Shown here piece after piece: positions 7,153 through 12,101 of a DNA stretch of 13,017 nucleotides (position 1 is its first letter; each line of letters begins with the position of its first letter). Both the position numbers and the translations under genes were made by a program. The DNA is from Ruminococcaceae bacterium UBA7030 (GTDB lineage Bacteria; Bacillota; Clostridia; Oscillospirales; Acutalibacteraceae): assembly GCA_002494125.1 (NCBI GenBank), contig DLBD01000015.1:1-13017 (forward strand), written 5' to 3'. The notes under the pieces are model-generated. The model was not told the origin of the DNA. It ran no database searches and saw only the letters and a program-made list of their open reading frames with translations.

Positions 7153-7752
7153 ATGCATATTGTTTGCCTTGATTTGGAGGGAGTACTTGTTCCAGAAATC
7201 TGGATTGCCTTTGCAAAGGAAAGCGGTATACCCGAGCTTAAACTCACCACAAGGGATGAGCCTGATTACGACAAGCTTATGAATTACCGCCTTAAGATAC
7301 TTAAGGAGCATAACCTCGGATTAAAGGAAATTCAGGATACTATCGCAAAGATTGAGCCAATGGACGGCGCAAAGGAATTTCTTGACGAGCTTCGCAAGCT
7401 TGGACAGGTTATTATCATCAGCGACACCTTCACACAGTTTGCAGCGCCGCTCATGGCAAAACTCGGCTATCCTACAATTTTCTGTAATGAGCTTATTGTA
7501 TCGGAAGACGGCGAGGTTACAGGCTTTAAGATGAGATGCGAAAAAAGCAAGCTTACCACCGTGAAGGCTCTTCAGTCAATCGGTTTTGAAACTATCGCAA
7601 GCGGTGACAGCTTCAACGACCTTGCAATGATAGAGGCAAGTAAGGCAGGCTTCCTTTTCCGTTCAACTGAGCAGATTAAAAAGGATTATCCGCATCTTCC
7701 TGCTTTTGAAACTTACGACGAGCTTCTGGATGCAATAAAAAAAGCAATATAG
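7153..7752 (+). CDS. thrH: ThrH-type HAD phosphatase (phosphoserine phosphatase / homoserine phosphotransferase)
   Basis: HAD-superfamily hydrolase of 199 residues that closely follows Pseudomonas ThrH as I recall it. ThrH hydrolyses phosphoserine and can move the phosphate to homoserine, linking serine and threonine synthesis. Motif I is DLEGVL (7-12) with nucleophile Asp7 and Glu9 in place of the usual second Asp, a ThrH trait. LVPEIWIAFA (12-21) and TTRDEPDYD (32-40) form the cap region. Motif II is SDTF (90-93) and motif IV is GDSFND (151-156). It is cytoplasmic with no signal sequence. It sits 16 bases behind the Rrf2 regulator, probably under the same promoter, and is followed by a terminator. 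Phosphoserine phosphatase is the safer activity; the phosphotransferase role is inferred from the family. Confidence 0.88.
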   Translation: MHIVCLDLEGVLVPEIWIAFAKESGIPELKLTTRDEPDYDKLMNYRLKILKEHNLGLKEIQDTIAKIEPMDGAKEFLDELRKLGQVIIISDTFTQFAAPLMAKLGYPTIFCNELIVSEDGEVTGFKMRCEKSKLTTVKALQSIGFETIASGDSFNDLAMIEASKAGFLFRSTEQIKKDYPHLPAFETYDELLDAIKKAI

Positions 7753-7764
7753 TTTATATATTAT

Positions 7765-7790
7765 TACGGAGGTATTTCCTCCGTATTTTT
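7765..7790 (+). terminator. Rho-independent terminator after thrH
   Basis: 8-bp perfect stem TACGGAGG/CCTCCGTA (7765-7772 and 7778-7785) with a 5-base loop TATTT and a TTTTT run. It separates the Rrf2-thrH unit from the tagD promoter, which begins only seven bases later. Confidence 0.9.
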
Positions 7791-7796
7791 ATTTAC

Positions 7797-7824
7797 TTGA
7801 CAATTATTATAATATGATTATAAT
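7797..7824 (+). promoter_or_regulatory. tagD promoter
   Basis: Consensus TTGACA (7797-7802), 16 bases, TATAAT (7819-7824). Transcription would start near 7831, leaving a very short leader with AGGTGA (7833-7838) before ATG 7844. The in-frame ATG at 7814 lies inside this promoter and cannot be the start. Confidence 0.8.
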
Positions 7825-7843
7825 AAAGGCAGAGGTGAGTTAT

Positions 7844-8278
7844 ATGAAAAGAATTTTGACATACGGAACTTTTGACCTTCTTCATTACGGACACATCAGA
7901 CTTCTTAAGCGCGCTAAGGCCATGGGCGACTATCTTGTTGTTGCGCTTTCCACAGATGAGTTTAATGCAGGCAAGGGCAAGAAGGCTTATCACACCTACG
8001 AAACAAGAAAGAAGATGCTTGAAGCTATTCGCTATGTTGACCTTGTGATTCCCGAAAACAGCTGGGAGCAAAAGATTAACGACGTCAAAGAATATCACAT
8101 AGATACCGTTGTTATGGGCGGCGACTGGGCAGGAAGCGATAAGTTTGATTACCTTAAGGATTATTGCGAGCTTGTTTTCCTTGACAGAACACCCGGTGTT
8201 TCAACTTCTATGATTAAAAAGGATCTTGGTCTTAAGGAAGCGGTTGACGGTGTTGACCAATTGCCGGATGAAAAATAA
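7844..8278 (+). CDS. tagD: Glycerol-3-phosphate cytidylyltransferase
   Basis: Makes CDP-glycerol and pyrophosphate from CTP and sn-glycerol 3-phosphate, the activated glycerol for teichoic acids or other glycerol-phosphate polymers; cytoplasmic. It has 144 residues and is nearly collinear with Bacillus TagD (129 residues), with a C-terminal extension of some 15 residues. Nucleotidyltransferase signatures: YGTFDLLHYGH (7-17) with the HxGH His14 and His17, RYVDLVIPENSWEQK (63-77), VMGGDW (90-95) and RTPGVST (115-121), the usual RTxGIST. The start is ATG 7844, since ATG 7814 lies in the promoter. It stands alone between its own promoter and terminator, with no tagB/F or other wall-polymer gene in view, so its pathway partner is unknown. 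The family also contains related cytidylyltransferases for other polyol phosphates, but the match to TagD is strong. Confidence 0.92.
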   Translation: MKRILTYGTFDLLHYGHIRLLKRAKAMGDYLVVALSTDEFNAGKGKKAYHTYETRKKMLEAIRYVDLVIPENSWEQKINDVKEYHIDTVVMGGDWAGSDKFDYLKDYCELVFLDRTPGVSTSMIKKDLGLKEAVDGVDQLPDEK

Positions 8279-8292
8279 AATAATGAGAATTT

Positions 8293-8316
8293 GCCGGGGC
8301 TATGCTCCGGCTTTTT
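8293..8316 (+). terminator. Rho-independent terminator after tagD
   Basis: GC-rich 8-bp stem GCCGGGGC/GCTCCGGC (8293-8300 and 8304-8311) with one G-T pair and a 3-base loop, followed directly by TTTTT (8312-8316), 14 bases after the tagD stop. Confidence 0.9.
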
Positions 8317-8320
8317 GTTT

Positions 8321-8413
8321 GTTACAAAAATGTTTATTTTGTTTCACAGACTTTTGTAACCTTTTTTTGTCCTTATTTTTCGGCTTGTTAAACGCATTTT
8401 TACCTGTGAAACA
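8321..8413. repeat. Two interleaved inverted repeats in the tagD-nrdD gap
   Basis: Repeat 1: GTTACAAAA (8321-8329) with TTTTGTAAC (8352-8360), followed by a C and seven T. Repeat 2: TGTTTCACAG (8340-8349) with CTGTGAAACA (8404-8413). The left arm of repeat 2 lies in the loop of repeat 1 and its right arm lies outside, a pseudoknot-like order. Repeat 1 plus its T run could be a weak second terminator for tagD. No open reading frame that looks real covers this AT-rich stretch. Function unknown. Confidence 0.5.
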
Positions 8414-8435
8414 GAAAAAACCTGCAATCTACATA

Positions 8436-8482
8436 TTCAAATATTTTTGCGAATTTTTCAAAAAAACCACAATATATTGTAT
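8436..8482 (+). promoter_or_regulatory. NrdR repressor site: strong box 8467-8482, weak partner 8436-8451
   Basis: The box at 8467-8482 contains CCACAATATATTGTAT and agrees with the NrdR consensus (acaCwAtATaTwGtgt, from memory) at 14 of 16 positions. NrdR boxes usually come in pairs 15-16 bases apart. Exactly 15 bases upstream, 8436-8451 keeps the central AwATATwT-type core (AAATATTT) but not the outer C and G, so it is only a tentative partner. The site lies just upstream of the -35 box of the ribonucleotide reductase promoter, where NrdR repression by dATP is expected. The nrdR gene is not in the window. Confidence 0.7.
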
Positions 8483-8500
8483 TTTTTTCGAAAATTACTA

Positions 8501-8529
8501 TTGACAACCACAACAACTTTTGGTATTAT
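8501..8529 (+). promoter_or_regulatory. nrdD promoter
   Basis: TTGACA (8501-8506), 17 bases, TATTAT (8524-8529), with TG at 8521-8522 as an extended -10. Transcription would start near 8536, giving a leader of about 75 bases. Within the leader a tiny hairpin CGCT-TAAT-AGCG (8539-8550) and AT-rich sequence precede AAAGGG (8597-8602), the ribosome binding site. Confidence 0.8.
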
Positions 8530-8610
8530 CTATATAGTCGCTTAATAGCGTGTAACAATTTTGTAATATTTTATTGAAATAGATTGTAATTTTTGGAAAG
8601 GGTAAGAATT

Positions 8611-10809
8611 ATGAAAATCATCAAGAGAAACGGTTCAGAGGTAGATTTTGATATAAATAAAATCTATGTTGCTGTATCAAAGGCAAACGCTGCCTGCAAA
8701 AAAGAGGAGTTAACACCAAGCCAGATTACCGAAATCGCAGAATATGTTGAGTTCAAGCTTTCTAAGGCAAGCAGAGCATTAAGCGTTGAGGAAATTCAGG
8801 ATATCGTCGAAAATCAGATTATGGCACAGGGTGCTTTCGATGTCGCAAGACTTTATGTAAAATATCGTTACAACCGTTCTCTTATCAGAAAGGCAAACAC
8901 AACCGATAATCAGATTCTTTCTCTTATTGAATGCAACAACGAAGAGGTTAAGCAGGAGAACTCCAACAAAAATCCAACCGTAAACTCTGTTCAGCGTGAC
9001 TATATGGCAGGCGAGGTTTCAAAGGATATCACAAAGAGAATTCTTCTTCCTCAGGATATCGTTGACGCTCATGAGCAGGGCATCATTCATTTCCATGACG
9101 CAGACTATTTTGCACAGCATATGCACAACTGTGATCTTGTTAACCTGGAGGATATGCTCCAAAACGGAACGGTTATTTCCGAAACAATGATTGAAAAGCC
9201 GCACAGCTTCTCAACAGCCTGCAATATTGCAACTCAGATTATTGCGCAGGTTGCTTCAAACCAGTACGGCGGTCAGTCGATCTCACTTGCTCATCTTGCT
9301 CCTTTCGTTCAGATCAGCCGTGAGAAAATCAGAAAAGAGGTTGTTGCCGAGTCTGACGAGCTCGGTCTTGATATGAGTGATGAGCAAATTTCAGCACTTA
9401 CTGAAAAGCGCCTTCGCGACGAGGTTTCAAGAGGCGTTCAGACTATTCAGTATCAGGTTGTAACTCTTCTTACAACTAACGGTCAGGCTCCTTTCGTTAC
9501 GGTTTATATGTATCTCAACGAAGCTAATAACGCACAGGAGAAGAAGGACCTTGCCCTTATTATCGAGGAAACTCTTAAGCAGAGAATTAAGGGCGTTAAA
9601 AACGAAAACGGCGTTTGGATTACGCCTGCATTCCCGAAGCTTATCTATGTTCTTGAAGAGGATAACGTAGAAGAGAATTCAGAGTACTTCTATCTTACAG
9701 AGCTTGCTGCAAAGTGTACCGCTAAAAGAATGGTACCGGACTATATCAGTGAAAAGATTATGCTTGAGCTCAAGGGTGACGTTTACACCTGTATGGGTTG
9801 CCGTTCTTTCCTCACACCCGACCGCTTTACAGATAACGGTATCGGAAATATCGCACACGCAAAGAACTATGTTCCCGGTAAGCACAAGTATTACGGAAGA
9901 TTCAATCAGGGCGTTGTTACACTTAACCTTGTTGACATCGCTTGCTCATCAGGCGGCGATATGAACAAGTTCTGGAAGATATTTGACGAAAGACTCGACC
10001 TCTGCCATAGAGCTCTCAGATGTCGTCACGAAAGACTTAAGGGTACACTTTCGGATGCTGCTCCTATTCTTTGGCAGCACGGCGCGCTTGCAAGGCTTAA
10101 GAAGGGTGAGCCTATTGACAGACTTCTCTATGACGGCTATTCAACAATCAGCCTTGGTTATGCAGGCCTTTATGAGTGCACAAAATATATGACCGGCAAG
10201 TCACACACAGACGAAGAGGGCAAACCGTTTGCACTCGACGTTATGAGATATATGAACGATGCCTGCGCAAAGTGGAAGAAGGAAGAGAATATTGACTATT
10301 CTATCTACGGCACTCCGCTTGAATCAACAACATATAAGTTTGCAAAATGCCTCCAGAAGCGTTTTGGCAAGATTGAAGGCGTAACAGATAAGAACTATAT
10401 CACAAACTCCTACCACGTTCATGTAACAGAGGAGATTGATGCTTTCACAAAGCTTAAGTTTGAATCTGAATTCCAGGCTCTTTCGCCGGGCGGCGCTATC
10501 TCTTATGTAGAGGTACCGAATATGCAAAATAACATCCCTGCAGTCCTTCAGGTAATGAGATTTATCTACGACAACATTATGTACGCAGAGCTTAATACCA
10601 AGAGCGATTACTGTCAGGTTTGCGGCTTTGACGGTGAAATTCAGATCTGTGAAAACGAGCACGGAAAGCTTATCTGGAGATGTCCTAAGTGCGGTAACGA
10701 GGACCAGGACAAGATGAATGTCGCAAGAAGAACATGCGGCTATATCGGTACCCAGTTTTGGAACCAGGGCAGAACCCAGGAAATCAAAGAAAGAGTTTTA
10801 CACTTATAA
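8611..10809 (+). CDS. nrdD: Anaerobic (class III) ribonucleoside-triphosphate reductase
   Basis: Glycyl-radical enzyme that reduces ribonucleoside triphosphates to deoxy forms without oxygen; cytoplasmic, activated by NrdG. It has 732 residues, normal for the family. An N-terminal ATP-cone (about 1-95, starting KIIKRNGSEVDFD) senses ATP/dATP. Active-site Cys174 sits in HMHNCDLVNL and Cys397 in TCMGCRSFL. The C-terminal zinc site is CxxC (668, 671) plus CPKC (691-694), followed by RRTCGYIG with Gly710 as the radical residue, and the tail ends KERVLHL. ATG 8611 is chosen because AAAGGG (8597-8602) is 8 bases upstream; the in-frame TTG at 8593 would overlap that site. It is transcribed with nrdG and likely repressed through the NrdR box upstream. 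The class III enzyme indicates anaerobic growth. Confidence 0.97.
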   Translation: MKIIKRNGSEVDFDINKIYVAVSKANAACKKEELTPSQITEIAEYVEFKLSKASRALSVEEIQDIVENQIMAQGAFDVARLYVKYRYNRSLIRKANTTDNQILSLIECNNEEVKQENSNKNPTVNSVQRDYMAGEVSKDITKRILLPQDIVDAHEQGIIHFHDADYFAQHMHNCDLVNLEDMLQNGTVISETMIEKPHSFSTACNIATQIIAQVASNQYGGQSISLAHLAPFVQISREKIRKEVVAESDELGLDMSDEQISALTEKRLRDEVSRGVQTIQYQVVTLLTTNGQAPFVTVYMYLNEANNAQEKKDLALIIEETLKQRIKGVKNENGVWITPAFPKLIYVLEEDNVEENSEYFYLTELAAKCTAKRMVPDYISEKIMLELKGDVYTCMGCRSFLTPDRFTDNGIGNIAHAKNYVPGKHKYYGRFNQGVVTLNLVDIACSSGGDMNKFWKIFDERLDLCHRALRCRHERLKGTLSDAAPILWQHGALARLKKGEPIDRLLYDGYSTISLGYAGLYECTKYMTGKSHTDEEGKPFALDVMRYMNDACAKWKKEENIDYSIYGTPLESTTYKFAKCLQKRFGKIEGVTDKNYITNSYHVHVTEEIDAFTKLKFESEFQALSPGGAISYVEVPNMQNNIPAVLQVMRFIYDNIMYAELNTKSDYCQVCGFDGEIQICENEHGKLIWRCPKCGNEDQDKMNVARRTCGYIGTQFWNQGRTQEIKERVLHL

Positions 10810-10841
10810 GGAGATAAACCCCTATGATTCCATAGGGGTTT
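10808..10841 (+). promoter_or_regulatory. nrdG translation-initiation region: distant Shine-Dalgarno plus 11-bp hairpin
   Basis: AAGGAG (10808-10813) overlaps the nrdD stop but is 38 bases from the nrdG ATG. Between them is a perfect 11-bp hairpin (arms 10816-10826 and 10831-10841, core CCCCTATG/CATAGGGG, loop ATTC). When folded, it leaves about 12 unpaired bases between the AAGGAG and ATG 10852. The only other SD-like sequence, AGGGG (10834-10838), is locked inside the 3' arm. The T tract after the stem is interrupted (TTTGTGTTTAG), so termination would be inefficient. The hairpin could tune the ratio of NrdG to NrdD. Confidence 0.6.
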
Positions 10842-10851
10842 GTGTTTAGTT

Positions 10852-11376
10852 ATGAACTTTGGAGAGATTAAAACTAATGATATTGCAAACGGTGAGGGCG
10901 TAAGAACATCACTTTTTGTTTCAGGTTGCCGTCACCACTGCAAAAATTGCTTTAACGAGGCAACTTGGGATTTCGGATTTGGCGAGCCGTTTACCGAGGA
11001 AACTATGCAGAAAATTTTCGACAGCGTTAAGCCTCACTGGGTGAATGGACTTTCAATCCTCGGCGGCGAACCGTTCGAGCCTGAAAATCAAAAGGTGCTT
11101 TTACCGTTTTTGATTATGTTTAAGGAGCGTTTTCCCGATAAGGACATTTGGTGTTATACCGGCTTTACCATCGAGGAAATACTCGGCAAGTGGGAGTCAA
11201 GAGCGCATACTCCAATTGCGAAGGAGATGCTTTCTCTTATTGATGTTCTTGTTGACGGTAGGTTTATCGAGGAGCAGAAGGATATTTCACTCGTGTTCAG
11301 AGGCTCTGCCAACCAAAGAATTATTGATGTAAAGAAAACGCTCGAGCAAAACGACATAGTTTTATATTTGGTGTAA
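10852..11376 (+). CDS. nrdG: Anaerobic ribonucleotide reductase activating protein (radical SAM)
   Basis: Radical SAM activase that uses a [4Fe-4S] cluster and S-adenosylmethionine to install the glycyl radical on NrdD. It has 174 residues from ATG 10852. Cluster motif CRHHCKNC gives Cys26, Cys30 and Cys33 (CxxxCxxC); NGEGVRTSLFVSGC (13-26) and SILGGEP (68-74) are family signatures, as are DIWCYTGF and VDVLVDGRF-like DVLVDGRF near the middle. ATG 10852 is preferred over the in-frame TTG 10840, because it gives MNFGEIKTNDIANGEG, which lines up with the E. coli NrdG N-terminus, and because TTG 10840 lies in the hairpin stem. It is co-transcribed with nrdD, with the hairpin in between. Its stop is followed after one base by the next start codon. 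Confidence 0.95.
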   Translation: MNFGEIKTNDIANGEGVRTSLFVSGCRHHCKNCFNEATWDFGFGEPFTEETMQKIFDSVKPHWVNGLSILGGEPFEPENQKVLLPFLIMFKERFPDKDIWCYTGFTIEEILGKWESRAHTPIAKEMLSLIDVLVDGRFIEEQKDISLVFRGSANQRIIDVKKTLEQNDIVLYLV

Positions 11377-11377
11377 T

Positions 11378-12037
11378 ATGAAAAGAATTTGTAAGCAGTG
11401 CGGCAAAGAGTTTGAAATAACGGATTCTGAGGCGCAGTTTTATAAGGACAAGGGTTTACAACTTCCTAAACGGTGTAAGCAGTGCCGCGAAGAAAATAAA
11501 AGAAATAATGCGTCGATAAGTAACTCACAGTCAGAAAAGCAGGCTAAAAACAGTTCACCCGATTACAAGCCTGTTGTATTCGGTGTCGTTATTATTGCTG
11601 TTGTTTTAGCGTTTGCCCTGTTTTTCTTAAGAGGTTCACTGTTTGGCGGTAAAGAAACAACCACTGTTATGCCGCCGACAAGTACAACTGCTGTAACGAC
11701 AACCGTCACTCAGACTACCGAGGCTCCTGAAACCACCACCAAAAAGGTTACGACAACCGAGGATGAAGACGGCGTATCATACCACTTTACAAGTGCCGAC
11801 AGCCTTGAAAGCCATTTCCAAAAGCATGGCGCTGAAACGGGATGTGCCACGAGGGAGGAGTATTTGAGAAAGGCAAATGCCGTTATCACAAATCCAAACG
11901 CTCTCCATAAGTATGAGACAGAGGACGGCGACGACGTTTATTTTGTCGCCTCGACGGGCGAAATTTGCTTTGTTTCACCGAAAGGAAAAATAAGGACATA
12001 TTTTATAACGGATCAAGCATATTTTGATAAGCAATAA
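11378..12037 (+). CDS. Zinc-ribbon membrane protein with Thr-rich linker and small outer domain, function unknown
   Basis: Not a recognised named gene; 219 residues. Residues 1-40 form a zinc ribbon (Cys5, Cys8, Cys33, Cys36) of the type called probable zinc-ribbon (CKQCGKEFE...FYKDKGLQLPKRCKQC). Residues 66-85 are one membrane helix (VVFGVVIIAVVLAFALFFL); basic residues on its N-side suggest the ribbon is inside the cell. Residues 94-128 are a Thr-rich linker. Residues 135-219 form a compact domain with HFQKHG (146-151), EYLRKANAVI (161-170), KYETEDGDDVYF (178-189) and GKIRTYF (203-209). That pattern recalls the barnase/EndoU/colicin/RelE-like RNase group, but this is pattern memory, not proof. 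ATG 11378 is one base after the nrdG stop, with only a weak ribosome binding site (GGTG near 11370), so translation is probably coupled. It is last in the nrdDG transcript. Confidence 0.85.
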   Translation: MKRICKQCGKEFEITDSEAQFYKDKGLQLPKRCKQCREENKRNNASISNSQSEKQAKNSSPDYKPVVFGVVIIAVVLAFALFFLRGSLFGGKETTTVMPPTSTTAVTTTVTQTTEAPETTTKKVTTTEDEDGVSYHFTSADSLESHFQKHGAETGCATREEYLRKANAVITNPNALHKYETEDGDDVYFVASTGEICFVSPKGKIRTYFITDQAYFDKQ

Positions 12038-12040
12038 ATA

Positions 12041-12100
12041 AAAGGCAATGGATATCTGCATAATTTCTGCAGTTTTTCCATTGCCTTTAGTTTTTTATTT
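12041..12100. terminator. Bidirectional terminator between convergent genes
   Basis: 12-bp perfect stem AAAGGCAATGGA (12041-12052) with TCCATTGCCTTT (12077-12088); an inner stem CTGCA/TGCAG (12056-12060, 12068-12072) folds within the loop. On the + strand it runs into AGTTTTTTATTTTTTA; on the - strand it is followed by TTTATTTATT. It serves both the zinc-ribbon gene and the convergent purF-like gene. Confidence 0.85.
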
Positions 12101-12101
12101 T

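Noticed and set aside
8340..8413. TTTCACA and TGTGAAA half-sites as a Rex or FNR-type operator
   Set aside because: They point away from each other and are 54 bases apart, unlike the close converging half-sites of those regulators. Kept only as an inverted repeat.
8226..8504. Open frame of 92 codons running from the end of tagD into the gap
   Set aside because: It overlaps tagD in another frame, crosses the tagD terminator and gives a low-complexity Phe/Leu/Lys/Cys-rich product with no ribosome binding site. It is a result of AT-rich sequence.
8530..8537. CTATATAG as a second NrdR box
   Set aside because: It is two bases too short between the conserved C and G, and its centre is 59 bases from the strong box instead of 31-32.
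8593..8610. TTG start of nrdD at 8593
   Set aside because: It would use the AAAGGG ribosome binding site as coding sequence; ATG 8611 is correctly spaced and starts with the conserved KIIKRNG.
8550..8610. Repeated TTGTAAT in the nrdD leader as a riboswitch or repeat element
   Set aside because: Only short AT-rich matches with no stable stem of consequence; explained by base composition.
10840..10851. TTG start of nrdG at 10840
   Set aside because: It lies within the hairpin stem and adds four residues before the conserved MNFGEI N-terminus.
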